From Pseudomonas viridiflava (lineage in GTDB: Bacteria; Pseudomonadota; Gammaproteobacteria; Pseudomonadales; Pseudomonadaceae), in contig NZ_UUON01000051.1 of the NCBI RefSeq assembly GCF_900590885.1, forward strand, positions 372,001-436,000: a stretch of DNA of 64,000 bases, written 5' to 3'. Below the pieces are notes generated by a model, which was not told where the DNA came from, searched no databases, and saw only the letters and a list, made by a program, of their open reading frames with translations. Shown piece by piece: positions 42,930 to 51,864 of this stretch. Numbering within the stretch: position 1 is the first letter of the stretch; each line of letters begins with the position of its first letter. The translations under genes were made by a program, and so were the position numbers.

Positions 42930-42958
42930 TTGACGACCCCCTGAAAAACCCGTTTAAT
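42930..42958 (+). promoter_or_regulatory. tRNA-Phe promoter
   Basis: TTGACG, 17 bases, TTTAAT, followed by GC-rich GCGCCCC before the tRNA start: a strong, stringent-type sigma-70 promoter. Confidence 0.75.
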
Positions 42959-42968
42959 GCGCCCCGTT

Positions 42969-43044
42969 GCCCAGATAGCTCAGTCGGTAGAGCAGGGGAT
43001 TGAAAATCCCCGTGTCGGCGGTTCGATTCCGTCTCTGGGCACCA
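42969..43044 (+). tRNA. tRNA-Phe (GAA)
   Basis: A 76-base tRNA starting GCCCAGATAGCTCAG and ending TGGGCACCA with the CCA encoded. The anticodon arm GGGGATTGAAAATCCCC gives anticodon GAA. The T-arm GGCGGTTCGATTCCGTC and acceptor pairing GCCCAGA/TCTGGGC are intact. Confidence 0.97.
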
Positions 43045-43085
43045 CTAATTAGTTTCAGGTGGTGCAAACGTCATCTGAAACACAC

Positions 43086-43112
43086 AAAAAACCCGCCTAG
43101 TGCGGGTTTTTT
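43086..43112 (+). terminator. tRNA-Phe terminator
   Basis: AAAAAACCCGC, CTAG, TGCGGGTTTTTT: a stable stem with a six-T tail, 40 bases after the tRNA. An imperfect inverted repeat (GTTTCAGGTG ... CATCTGAAAC, 43051-43080) lies between. Confidence 0.9.
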
Positions 43113-43202
43113 GTTGCCTGCTTTTTTAGCCTCACCATTTTGTCTCCCGTAAAGCACCCAGCCTGGCCGACCGCGCCGCAATCTCGGTACCCATATGTGT
43201 AC

Positions 43203-43293
43203 TTATCTCAACGAGACTTTTGAGATAACCTAGTTCCTATATAGGGACCATGCCCAGTATTTACGGGCATAGATGCAGAAAAATTTGAGATAA
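43203..43293. promoter_or_regulatory. three-copy operator (TTGAGATAA) upstream of fic
   Basis: TTATCTCAA (43203-43211) and TTGAGATAA (43220-43228) form an inverted pair 8 bases apart; a third TTGAGATAA is at 43285-43293, 31 bases before the fic ATG. The repeats bracket the likely promoter. Since the Fic protein carries a winged-helix C-terminus, autoregulation is a reasonable inference. Confidence 0.6.
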
Positions 43294-43323
43294 CCCCTCA
43301 GTCTGCTAGAGATATCTTTCACT

Positions 43324-44484
43324 ATGGCCGAGTTTCTTCACCACGATTTGGAGCTTTTGAACCCCTCCTTCGACTCAGGGCTGGTTGACGTGCTGAGTGA
43401 GCTGGAGCATCTGCGGCGCCTGCAACTAGGCGGCGATACACCGCCCGCGGTCTTCTTCCAGCTGAAAGATCTATTCCACACCCTGGAAAGCCTGGGGTCC
43501 GCCCGCATCGAGGGAAACCACACGACGCTGGCCGACTACATCGAAAGCAAAGTTGACGGGACAGCCGAAGGCTCCGATCAACTGCGCGAAATCGCAAATA
43601 TCGAAAAAGCCATGGACTACGTTGAAAGCGTCGTTCAACCGGGCTCAGATCTGACCGAATTTGCTATTCGTGAACTTCATTCGATAACGGTTGAAGGGCT
43701 CAAGCGCGAAGGGGATCGTACGCCAGGGGCCTACCGCGAGGCAGGAGTACGCATAGCCCAGTCAGATCACCTACCCCCTGAGGCGGTGATGGTGCCGGGG
43801 TACATGCAAGAGTTGGTCGCCTTCGTGAACAAACAGGATGCACCAAAATACGATTTGATGAAGGTTGCACTCGCGCATCATCGATTCGGCTGGGTTCACC
43901 CCTTCGGCAACGGCAATGGCCGTGTCGTACGCCTTCTAACCTACGCACTGCTACTCAAATACGGTTTCAACGTGAGTACAGGGGGTCGAGTGCTCAACCC
44001 CACGGCGGTGTTTTGCATTGATCGAGACAAGTATTACCAAATGCTCTCTACCGCAGACACGGGCACCAAAGATGGCCTTGAAGCTTGGTGCACATATGTT
44101 TTGGGAGGCATCAGGGACGAGCTGGAGAAAGTCAGCAGGCTCACCGACTACCGCTACCTGACCAAACATATCCTCGCCCCAACCATTTCACTGGCAAAAG
44201 ACCGCGGATGGATAACGCCACTTGAAGAAAGAGTGCTGATCACGGCGATTCAGCTGAAAGTGGTCAAATCAAGCGATATCGCCGAGGCACTGCCGAATCT
44301 GTCCGCACCACAAAGAACCTACCAGATAAAAAAGCTGGTCGACCAAGGCATGTTGCTCCCCATCAGTCCAGGCGCGCGGCAATACACAATCGGGTTCTCC
44401 AACAACTATTTGATCCGAGGCGTCATCAAGTCACTGCGCGACGAGGGCTTCATTCCCGAGCAACTGGATAAGCCCTACGCATGA
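43324..44484 (+). CDS. class II Fic protein with winged-helix C-terminus
   Basis: Fic enzymes transfer AMP (or other nucleotide parts) to target proteins. The 386-residue protein has a Fic_N region with the inhibitory helix SARIEGN (Ser59, Glu63, Gly64), the Fic core motif HPFGNGNGR starting at His192, and a C-terminal winged-helix-like domain (about residues 290-370, VKSSDIAEALPNLSAPQRTY). The inhibitory glutamate and catalytic histidine are both present, so this is a regulated, probably active class II enzyme. No partner antitoxin gene is needed for this class and none is seen. The gene follows tRNA-Phe, a common site for acquired genes. Confidence 0.93.
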   Translation: MAEFLHHDLELLNPSFDSGLVDVLSELEHLRRLQLGGDTPPAVFFQLKDLFHTLESLGSARIEGNHTTLADYIESKVDGTAEGSDQLREIANIEKAMDYVESVVQPGSDLTEFAIRELHSITVEGLKREGDRTPGAYREAGVRIAQSDHLPPEAVMVPGYMQELVAFVNKQDAPKYDLMKVALAHHRFGWVHPFGNGNGRVVRLLTYALLLKYGFNVSTGGRVLNPTAVFCIDRDKYYQMLSTADTGTKDGLEAWCTYVLGGIRDELEKVSRLTDYRYLTKHILAPTISLAKDRGWITPLEERVLITAIQLKVVKSSDIAEALPNLSAPQRTYQIKKLVDQGMLLPISPGARQYTIGFSNNYLIRGVIKSLRDEGFIPEQLDKPYA

Positions 44485-44505
44485 CCAAGGCCTACGCTTA
44501 CAGCG

Positions 44506-44781
44506 TCAGCCCCGATCCCACATCAACGTCACCACCGCCACCCGCTCCTGATCGGAGATCTGAAAACCCCGCTCCTCCACCCGATCAAGCCAGCCCTGGG
44601 CCGACAGCTGCTCACCGAACCGCACCAGGCGCCCATAGCGTTTGAACACCGCCCTCAGCACGTTGATCATTGCCGGGTAGCTGCACCCGCCGTCGAAGCA
44701 GATGCTCAACCAGCCAAATCGGGAGCGTCCAATTACGTGGCCACAGCCGGGCCGACTAAAATCCTTTTTTGTCATATCCAT
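44506..44781 (-). CDS. small hypothetical protein
   Basis: A 91-residue frame with ATG and GGAAG at 5 bases. The C-terminal two thirds (NVLRAVFKRYGRLVRFGEQL then GWLDRVEERGFQISDQERVA) looks like a genuine helical domain, but I recognise no family. The N-terminus with several cysteines is less convincing and the true start may be Met38. It is convergent with fic and has no close partner. Confidence 0.5.
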   Translation of the reverse strand: MDMTKKDFSRPGCGHVIGRSRFGWLSICFDGGCSYPAMINVLRAVFKRYGRLVRFGEQLSAQGWLDRVEERGFQISDQERVAVVTLMWDRG

Positions 44782-44824
44782 AATGCTTCCAGTACGGCAG
44801 TTACTAAAAACGGCGCAATTTAAA

Positions 44825-44838
44825 TGACCAATCGGTCA
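44825..44838. promoter_or_regulatory. TetR-type palindrome
   Basis: TGACCAATCGGTCA is a perfect palindrome with 5-bp arms, of the form used by many TetR-family repressors. It lies upstream of the 44506-44781 gene and downstream of the glycosyltransferase. No TetR gene is nearby. Confidence 0.4.
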
Positions 44839-44870
44839 CTTGGCCGGGGAACATACAGCAAGTTGCTGAT

Positions 44871-46475
44871 TCAATTCAGCAAAAAAACCATCATTGGGTT
44901 GTCGTTCAAACGCCCTTCAAAGCTTGGAGCCAGATGTTCCAGGGGCGTTCCCTTCAGCAGCGCGGTTTCCTTGCGCGACACGATGACCCATCCCGGTCGG
45001 GGCACTACGCCCAGCCCTGCAACCTCGGCAGCGCTGACAAACAGCGGCTGCTCATCGTGATCCAGATTCATCATGTAGCGCACGGCCCAGGTGTCCCGGC
45101 CGAGGTTCACAAACACCAGCGGCCCGGGCTGTGCTACGCGGAGCGCCTCTACCCGGCCGACAAACTGCCGGGTGTCGAACTGCAAGTCCTTGCCCGGCTC
45201 CACAACCACTATCAGCAGCAACCACTGCGCTGCCAGCGCGACCAGGCTGAGCCATACCAGCCGCCCCGCCTTGCGCCAGGCAACCAACGCCGCCACTTGC
45301 AGCACCACCAGCGCGCCAATCAACAGCGGCAACGAAACGCCAGGCCAGTAACCGTGTTTCTGCCAACCATGCCGACAGACAAAGACTACAACCACACACA
45401 ACGCCGGTAGCGCCGCGACAAGCCCCTCGTAGCATCGGCGCACGCCGACGAACCGGTTTTTCGCCTGGAGCAGCCCATAGGCGGCGACGGCGGCAAACAT
45501 CGGCACCATGGGCAGGATGTAATAGGCGCGTTTGAAGTGCGGCACCGACAACCCGAGCAGGATCATCAAGCCGCAGGCACCGAGCCGCACTACAAGCTGC
45601 ACGGTGTCGTCGAAGCGCTCAGCCCAGCGATGACGCAGCGTAACCATGGTGGCCAACGCCAGCGGCACCACGGGAAAGTAGCGGTACAGACTCAGTTGGA
45701 GGTAGAAATAGAACGGCTCGCCGGTTTCGTCGAGGCGACCGCCGACTTGCATCTTGAACACCTCATCAGCAAACCCATCACCGCCAGTGATGCGCGCCAG
45801 CTTTACCAGCAGCCACCAACAGGCGGCCAATAACATCAAGCCGACGATGCCGTGGATCAATACCTGCTTGACGCGCTCCCCAGGCCGGCCCAGCGCCCAA
45901 TACACACACACCACGCCGCAGACCTCAATCAACCCCAGCGGCCCGCGAATCGCAAAGCCCACGACAAACAACGGGAACACCGCAAGCTGGCGCAGCCGCG
46001 AGCCGAGCTGCTGGCCACTGTGCAGCAGGTAAAAACTGCCGACGCAGAGCAGCGCCACCATCTGGTCCAGGCACACCGAGCGCGACTTTTCGAGCAGCTG
46101 AGTAGTGAGCAACGTGAGCAACACCGTGAGCATTGCCCAGCGGCGCTCATAAGGAACCAGCAACCGATAGATCAGCGCCACCACCCCGGCGGACGCCAGC
46201 GCCGTGGGCAAGATATTGGCCAGATGGTTAGGCGCGCCAAACAGGCGGGCACATATGAAACTCAGGAACGTCGCAGTGCCGGGGTAGTCCGCGTAGGGCT
46301 GCCCGTAGGTGGTGGGGAAAAAACTCGCACCATGGCGAAACATTTCCTGCAGGAACAGCGCCCAGCGGCCGTCAAATCCTTGGGGCTGCTGATCCCAGAT
46401 TCCCAAGGTAAACAGCAACAAGGCAAACAGGAAAATGCCCAGGGACTCCAGGCGAAAACGGCTGCGTTGATCCAT
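44871..46475 (-). CDS. ArnT-like membrane glycosyltransferase
   Basis: The 534-residue protein has about 11-12 membrane helices and the GT-C layout: an early periplasmic loop with the acidic motif GFDGRWALFLQEM (about residues 33-45) and YADYPGTATFLSFICARLFG (about 61-80), as in ArnT and other polyprenyl-phosphate sugar transferases (GT39/GT83). The C-terminal periplasmic domain is short. It probably moves a sugar from a lipid carrier to lipid A, another glycan or a protein; donor and acceptor cannot be told. No arn genes are adjacent. Confidence 0.82.
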   Translation of the reverse strand: MDQRSRFRLESLGIFLFALLLFTLGIWDQQPQGFDGRWALFLQEMFRHGASFFPTTYGQPYADYPGTATFLSFICARLFGAPNHLANILPTALASAGVVALIYRLLVPYERRWAMLTVLLTLLTTQLLEKSRSVCLDQMVALLCVGSFYLLHSGQQLGSRLRQLAVFPLFVVGFAIRGPLGLIEVCGVVCVYWALGRPGERVKQVLIHGIVGLMLLAACWWLLVKLARITGGDGFADEVFKMQVGGRLDETGEPFYFYLQLSLYRYFPVVPLALATMVTLRHRWAERFDDTVQLVVRLGACGLMILLGLSVPHFKRAYYILPMVPMFAAVAAYGLLQAKNRFVGVRRCYEGLVAALPALCVVVVFVCRHGWQKHGYWPGVSLPLLIGALVVLQVAALVAWRKAGRLVWLSLVALAAQWLLLIVVVEPGKDLQFDTRQFVGRVEALRVAQPGPLVFVNLGRDTWAVRYMMNLDHDEQPLFVSAAEVAGLGVVPRPGWVIVSRKETALLKGTPLEHLAPSFEGRLNDNPMMVFLLN

Positions 46476-46562
46476 CGGTAGACCTGTCAGGTGGGGAGCG
46501 CCGACTCATGGTGCCGAGCGCGACCCTGAATAACGCCTGAACAAACCTGAACATCCGCGCTT

Positions 46563-47528
46563 TTACCGACCTGCGGGCCACACCCACTTCGGAATCAGCC
46601 GCACGTAGATCAACTCGCCCACCAGCTCGACCAGGGTTTGCAGGATCACGGCGGTCGCCGCCAACCCGCGCACATCTTCCGGCAAAGCCAGGGCCAGGGG
46701 CAGCACTACCAACGAGTTACGCGTCGCCGCGCTGAACGTCACCGCCCGCGCCGTCAATGCCGGCAGCGCGAACAGCCGCGCAGCCAACACGCCCATCAGC
46801 GGCGCCAGCAACAGGAAGCCGATATACACCGGAATGACCGGTAACAGCAGGTTGAAATCACGCACCACCGAAGTGATCTGCGAGGCGATCACCACAAACA
46901 ACACCAGCGCCATGGCCGGCACCGGCAGCCACGCCCAAGCGTCGTTCCATGCGCTGGCAACCCTTGAGCGTCGCGCCAGGGATGTGGTCAAAACCGCCAG
47001 CACCATCGGCGCCACAATCAGCAACAGAAACGCCTCGACAAACGGCCGCGCCTCCACCACCACCTCGGACTGCGCGCCCAGCATCAACCCCAGGTACACC
47101 GGCAACAGCATCAACTGCAGCAGCAACAGCAACGGCGTCGCCGCCAGCATCAACCGCGAATCGCCCTTGCCGATATGAGTAAACACCACCACGTAGTCGA
47201 TACACGGCGTGAGCAACACCAGCAAAGCCCCCACCAGCAACGCCGGGCGCTCCACCAGGCCACGGGTGAGTACCCACACCAGCAACGGCACCAGGATGAA
47301 ATTGGCTAGCAGCAACGCCGACAGGAAACGCTTGTTATCGAAGGCCTGGCGCAGGTCCAGAAACGGGATTTGCAGGAACATTGCGTACATCAGCACTGCG
47401 ATGGCCGGCGTGACCAGTGCACTGAACGTATGCGCCACTGCGGGCGCCAGCATGCCGAAGACGGCCGCCAAGACGACAGCGCTGAAGTAGATAGCGATCT
47501 GGTTATGTTCAAGGGTGTCGCGGGTCAT
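46563..47528 (-). CDS. BASS/ACR3-type transporter
   Basis: The 321-residue protein has ten hydrophobic segments and belongs to the bile acid:sodium symporter / arsenite ACR3 superfamily; LLTPCIDYVVVFTHIGKGD (about residues 88-106) carries the conserved cysteine region, and FSAATRNSLVVLPLALALP (about 267-285) is the second signature. It is often annotated as arsenic resistance protein, but no ars genes are nearby, so the substrate is open. I place the start at ATG 47528; a TTG seven codons upstream is possible. Confidence 0.83.
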   Translation of the reverse strand: MTRDTLEHNQIAIYFSAVVLAAVFGMLAPAVAHTFSALVTPAIAVLMYAMFLQIPFLDLRQAFDNKRFLSALLLANFILVPLLVWVLTRGLVERPALLVGALLVLLTPCIDYVVVFTHIGKGDSRLMLAATPLLLLLQLMLLPVYLGLMLGAQSEVVVEARPFVEAFLLLIVAPMVLAVLTTSLARRSRVASAWNDAWAWLPVPAMALVLFVVIASQITSVVRDFNLLLPVIPVYIGFLLLAPLMGVLAARLFALPALTARAVTFSAATRNSLVVLPLALALPEDVRGLAATAVILQTLVELVGELIYVRLIPKWVWPAGR

Positions 47529-47703
47529 GGACTGGCTCAGATCGATCAAAGGTTCGTAAGCCTAAGCATCCAGGCCGATCAGGTCGAGCATCGTGAAAAT
47601 CTACGCACATGCGGTCGGCTAAATTTGTTAGTTTCGATTTCTTATAAAAAAGCGCGTGCGCCTCCAGGACCACCCATAAAAAAGCGCAAGGACTCAGTTG
47701 ACC

Positions 47704-48642
47704 ATGAACCTGCCGACCCGGCCCACGCCCGAACCCTTCAGCGAACGCGCCGCCGACAACCACGCGATAAGCGGCTTCACCTGGCGCCACCTGCGCACCG
47801 ACCTCGACCGCCCCGTGGTGATCATCAACGCCGCCACCTCCGTACGCTGTCGCCACTACGCGCGCTTCGCCGACTACCTGTTTGCCAACGGCCTTGACGT
47901 GATCACCTACGACTATCGCGGCATCGGCGAGTCGCGCAGCGGGTCATTGCGCGGGTTCAAGGCCTCGTGGTCGGATTGGGGCACGCTGGATTTCGAGGCG
48001 ATCGTGCAGCGCGCGCAGCGGGAGTTTCCAGGCCAGCCGATTGACGTGGTCGGCCATAGCTTTGGTGGGTGCGCGGCGGGGCTGGGCGCATCCGGCGCGC
48101 TGATCCGACGGATCGTCACAGTGGGCGCGCAGTTCGCCTACTGGCGCGACTACGAGGCGAGCGGGCGCTGGCGCATGTTTGCCAAATGGCATGTGGTGAT
48201 GCCGCTGGTGACGGCACTGTGCGGGTATTTCCCCGGCAAGCGCCTGGGCTGGCTGGAAGACACGCCAGCAGGCGTGGTGCGCGACTGGAGCACGCCGACA
48301 GCCCGATACGAGACGCGACCCAGCGCACGCACGCTGGCTGAGTTGCCATTCAGTCGCGTAAACGCGCAAATGCTCGCGATCAGCATCACCGATGACCCTT
48401 TCGGCACCGTGGCCGCGATTGAACGGCTGTTAGGCTATTTCGACGGCTGCGAGCGCACTCATCTACGGATCGCCCCCGAGGATATCGGTGAAACACAGGT
48501 AGGGCATTTCGCGTTTTTTCGTAGTGAATATCAGGATCGGCTATGGCCAATTGCACTGGCATGGCTTCAAAACGGCCAATTAGCAGCGGATACCCTTGGG
48601 ATTTCCCCCAACCTGCGCTTCAATACCCCATCCAGATCCTGA
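47704..48642 (+). CDS. alpha/beta hydrolase
   Basis: A 312-residue cytoplasmic alpha/beta hydrolase. The nucleophile elbow GHSFGG lies near residues 119-124, preceded by the oxyanion region (VVIINAATSVRCRHYARFAD) and YDYRGIGESR (about 73-82). The acid and histidine are probably in ISITDDPFGTV and VGHFAFFR. It resembles the YdeN/BAAT-like group used as esterases of unknown substrate. AAGGA stands 11 bases before the ATG and 5 before a TTG at 47698, so the start could be two codons earlier. Confidence 0.85.
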   Translation: MNLPTRPTPEPFSERAADNHAISGFTWRHLRTDLDRPVVIINAATSVRCRHYARFADYLFANGLDVITYDYRGIGESRSGSLRGFKASWSDWGTLDFEAIVQRAQREFPGQPIDVVGHSFGGCAAGLGASGALIRRIVTVGAQFAYWRDYEASGRWRMFAKWHVVMPLVTALCGYFPGKRLGWLEDTPAGVVRDWSTPTARYETRPSARTLAELPFSRVNAQMLAISITDDPFGTVAAIERLLGYFDGCERTHLRIAPEDIGETQVGHFAFFRSEYQDRLWPIALAWLQNGQLAADTLGISPNLRFNTPSRS

Positions 48643-48659
48643 CCCAAGGACGTGAGCCC

Positions 48660-49073
48660 ATGGCTTCGCCGAACAAACAGCAAAAACGTGCCCACCGGGC
48701 GAAGGCCAAGGCCAAGCAGAACCGTACTCAGCGCGCCGTCGCCAGCAAGCCGGATGCGTTCGCCGACGATGACAGCCGTATTGACCTGGAGTCGGTGGAC
48801 CTGACGGAGCTGTTCGTCGAAATGCGCACCGCCGGCGAAACCAGCCAACAGTCGTTGTGCGCGGCGTTCCTGGAGCACCCGCTGTTGGCATTGGTGCTGG
48901 AGCAGGAAGGTGAAGAGCAAGCCACGGACTTTATCCTGGCCGCCCTGATCGAGTATCGGCAGTGGGCCACCGACAGCGATGATGAAGCAGCGGCGCTGGC
49001 GTGGATCGAATCGCCAGCGTTCCAGGCGGACTATGTTGCAGCGTCCCAGGCACTGGCCAACTCCGAAGACTGA
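48660..49073 (+). CDS. conserved hypothetical protein
   Basis: A 137-residue protein with a very basic N-terminus (KQQKRAHRAKAKAKQNRTQR, about residues 6-25) and an acidic helical remainder (LFVEMRTAGETSQQSLCAAF and so on). The basic tail suggests nucleic acid or ribosome contact, but I recognise no family. AAGGA at 9 bases supports ATG 48660. It follows the hydrolase gene by 17 bases and may be co-transcribed. Confidence 0.8.
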   Translation: MASPNKQQKRAHRAKAKAKQNRTQRAVASKPDAFADDDSRIDLESVDLTELFVEMRTAGETSQQSLCAAFLEHPLLALVLEQEGEEQATDFILAALIEYRQWATDSDDEAAALAWIESPAFQADYVAASQALANSED

Positions 49074-49082
49074 CGCAGAACC

Positions 49083-49118
49083 AAATGTGGGAGGGGGCAA
49101 GCCCCCTCCCACATTTTT
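49083..49118. repeat. single REP hairpin with T-tail
   Basis: AAATGTGGGAGGGGGC and its complement form a 16-bp stem followed by seven T residues, between the convergent ends of the 48660-49073 gene and the permease; probably also a working terminator. Confidence 0.88.
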
Positions 49119-49131
49119 TTACCGTGTTCCG

Positions 49132-50523
49132 TCAGTTAAGGACTGCAGCACCCGCTCTCTGCGCCTTGCGACGGCTCGACACATACAACCCCGCCAACAC
49201 CACCAGCAAGCTCAGCACGCCAGTCGCGATAATCTCGACCCGGTGCGCTTCCTGGAACAGCATGATGGTCAACGTACCGACGATAAACACCATCACCGCG
49301 TAGGTCAGGCCGGGGAACAGCCACATCTTGAAGACAATCTTCTCGCCCGCCGCCGTACGCTTCTGGCGCATGCGCAGTTGCGACACCGCGATCACCAGAT
49401 ACACCAGCAGCGCGATAGCGCCAGAGCTGGCCAGCAGGAACTCAAACACCGCCGCCGGGGCCACGTAGTTGGCGAAGACCGCCAGGAACGCTGCGCCAGT
49501 CGACAGCAACACCGCCCAGTAAGGTGTGCCGCTCTTGTTGGTGCGCTTGGCCACAGCGGGTGCGTCACCGCGACGGCCGAGGGAGAACAGCATGCGCGAA
49601 GCGGTGTAGAGCGCCGAGTTCAGGCAGCTGGTCACGGCTACCAATACCACCAGATCAACGATCAGCTTGGCGTTCGGGATGCCCATGCGTTCCAGCACGG
49701 TCTGGTAGGAACCTACCGCGGCCAGGGTAGGATCGTTCCATGGCACCAGGGACACGACGATGAAGATCGACAGCAGGTAGAACAAACCAATCCGCCAGAT
49801 TACCGAGTTGGTGGCCTTGGTGATTTGCTGGCCCGGGTTCTTCGATTCCGCCGCCGCAATGGTGACGATCTCGGTGCCCATGAACGAGAACATGGTGGTC
49901 AGGATCGCGGCTAATACCGCGCCCATGCCGTTGGGCATAAAGCCCTGGGTGTCGAACAGGTGCGAAACGCCGCTGACCTGGCTGGTCGGCAGGAAGCCGA
50001 AAATCGCGGCCAGGCCGAGGATCACGAAGCCCACGATCGCCACGACTTTGATCAATGCAAACCAGAACTCGAACTCACCGTAGTTCTTCACGCTGAACAA
50101 GTTGGTCGCGGTCAGCAGCAAGGTGATGATCAGGGTAAACGCCCAGATGGCCACATCCGGGAACCAGGCATGCAGGATGGTCGCAGCGGCGTTGGCTTCC
50201 AGCGGAATCACCAGCACCCAGAACCACCAGTACAGCCAGCCGATGGTGAAACCGGCCCAGTGGCCGATTGCGCGGTCGGCGTAGGTGGAGAACGAACCGG
50301 TGTCCGGCGATGCCACGGCCATTTCGGCCAGCATGCGCATCACCAACACCACCAGCGTGCCCGCAGCGGCGTAAGCCAGCAGTACGGCCGGGCCGGCGGC
50401 AGCAATCGCGTGGCCGGAGCCAACAAACAAACCGGCACCGATAACGCCGGCAATCGACAGCATGGTGACGTGACGCGGTTTGAGCCCCTGTTCGAGGTCA
50501 TTGGAGCTTTGCGTACTACTCAT
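49132..50523 (-). CDS. gabP: GABA permease-type amino acid transporter
   Basis: The 463-residue protein has 12 membrane helices of the APC superfamily, amino acid transporter (AAT) type: GVIGAGLFVGSGHAIAAAGP (about residues 26-45) and EMAVASPDTGSFSTYADRAIG (about 67-87). It most resembles GabP, a 4-aminobutyrate importer. Substrate is inferred. The start ATG 50523 follows a modest ribosome site; the upstream frame extension is not supported. The 554-base gap to the next gene (50524-51077) presumably holds two divergent promoters, but I found no clear sigma-54 element, operator or hairpin in it. Confidence 0.85.
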   Translation of the reverse strand: MSSTQSSNDLEQGLKPRHVTMLSIAGVIGAGLFVGSGHAIAAAGPAVLLAYAAAGTLVVLVMRMLAEMAVASPDTGSFSTYADRAIGHWAGFTIGWLYWWFWVLVIPLEANAAATILHAWFPDVAIWAFTLIITLLLTATNLFSVKNYGEFEFWFALIKVVAIVGFVILGLAAIFGFLPTSQVSGVSHLFDTQGFMPNGMGAVLAAILTTMFSFMGTEIVTIAAAESKNPGQQITKATNSVIWRIGLFYLLSIFIVVSLVPWNDPTLAAVGSYQTVLERMGIPNAKLIVDLVVLVAVTSCLNSALYTASRMLFSLGRRGDAPAVAKRTNKSGTPYWAVLLSTGAAFLAVFANYVAPAAVFEFLLASSGAIALLVYLVIAVSQLRMRQKRTAAGEKIVFKMWLFPGLTYAVMVFIVGTLTIMLFQEAHRVEIIATGVLSLLVVLAGLYVSSRRKAQRAGAAVLN

Positions 50524-51077
50524 TGACACACCTTTACGAGGAATTGCGAAAACGGTCCGCCCGGCCTGGGAGCTTTCTCGTGAAAAGAAACCAACGGGGC
50601 GTTGTTTATTTTTTACGCAAGATTTGCGCCAAAATGTTACAGAGCCACGATTGACGCGGCCTGTAGGACGTTTCGACAACAATCGCAAGTCATTGAGAAC
50701 AATGGCATTCCGCTATAGCGTTACCGTGCGACCCACTTTCAAGACGGATGAGCGCACCAAAAACACACACAAAAAGTGCGTGACGCTCCATAAAAGGGCT
50801 GATAGGTACCGTTTGCCCGTTTAACCCTTCCAACACCCGGCCAAAGCTGGCACCATCGCGCCCTTTTTTACGCGAAGCCTGCGGTTTCTCGGGTTCAAAC
50901 GGCTGTTCGGTTGTTGATGGCGCGACACGCTACTGTGCCGATGCGACACCCTGCCGCACACCGCCCGTTTACCGCCGGCCGCGCTGTTGGCTGCCATCAA
51001 GACGCTATGCTAGCTTGGCGCCTCGCCAGGAAGGCGGCCCAACAGCAAGCATGCAACGAACACAATGAGGACCCCCC

Positions 51078-51851
51078 ATGGCCGAGGCCGCGCCCGCGCT
51101 TGAAATCCGCAACTTGCATAAACGCTATGGTGAGCTGGAGGTACTTAAAGGTATCTCGCTGACCGCCCGTGACGGCGACGTGATCTCGATCCTGGGTTCC
51201 TCCGGTTCCGGCAAGTCCACGTTCCTGCGTTGCATCAACCTGCTGGAAAACCCGCATCAGGGTCAGATCCTGGTAGCCGGCGAAGAACTCAAGCTCAAGG
51301 CCGCAAAAAACGGCGAGCTAATGGCCGCCGACGGCAAGCAGATCAATCGCCTGCGCAGCGAAATCGGTTTTGTGTTTCAAAACTTTAACCTGTGGCCGCA
51401 CATGAGCATCCTCGACAACATCATCGAGGCGCCACGCCGCGTGCTCGGCCAGAGCAAGGCCGAGGCGATAGAAGTGGCCGAAGCCCTGCTGGCCAAGGTC
51501 GGCATCGGCGACAAACGCCACGCCTACCCCGCGCAATTGTCCGGCGGCCAGCAACAACGGGCGGCCATTGCGCGCACCCTGGCGATGCAGCCCAAGGTCA
51601 TCCTGTTCGACGAGCCCACTTCCGCGCTTGACCCGGAAATGGTTCAGGAAGTACTTAATGTGATCCGCGCGCTGGCCGAAGAAGGCCGCACCATGCTGCT
51701 GGTCACCCATGAAATGGGCTTCGCCCGCCAGGTGTCCAGTGAAGTGGTGTTCCTGCACCAGGGCCTGGTCGAAGAGCAAGGATCGCCACAGCAGGTGTTT
51801 GAAAACCCGCTTTCGGCGCGCTGCAAACAATTCATGTCCAGCAACCGCTAA
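51078..51851 (+). CDS. amino acid ABC transporter ATP-binding protein
   Basis: The 257-residue ATPase has Walker A GSSGSGKST (about residues 40-48), Q-loop FQNFNLWPHM (about 99-108), signature LSGGQQQR (about 155-162), Walker B VILFDEPTSALDPE (about 174-187) and the switch His in THEMGFARQV. It is of the HisP/GlnQ polar amino acid type with the 18-residue insert KLKAAKNGELMAADGKQ typical of basic amino acid systems. It heads the ATPase-binding protein-permease-permease operon. Confidence 0.95.
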   Translation: MAEAAPALEIRNLHKRYGELEVLKGISLTARDGDVISILGSSGSGKSTFLRCINLLENPHQGQILVAGEELKLKAAKNGELMAADGKQINRLRSEIGFVFQNFNLWPHMSILDNIIEAPRRVLGQSKAEAIEVAEALLAKVGIGDKRHAYPAQLSGGQQQRAAIARTLAMQPKVILFDEPTSALDPEMVQEVLNVIRALAEEGRTMLLVTHEMGFARQVSSEVVFLHQGLVEEQGSPQQVFENPLSARCKQFMSSNR

Positions 51852-51864
51852 CGGAGCAACATGC

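Noticed and set aside
42969..44870. Genomic island integrated at tRNA-Phe
   Set aside because: Fic and small orphan gene look acquired, but I found no duplicate of the tRNA 3' end and no integrase, so an island is not supported.
50524..51077. Riboswitch or small RNA in the 554-base gap before the ABC operon
   Set aside because: I looked for stems, terminators and -24/-12 elements and found none convincing.
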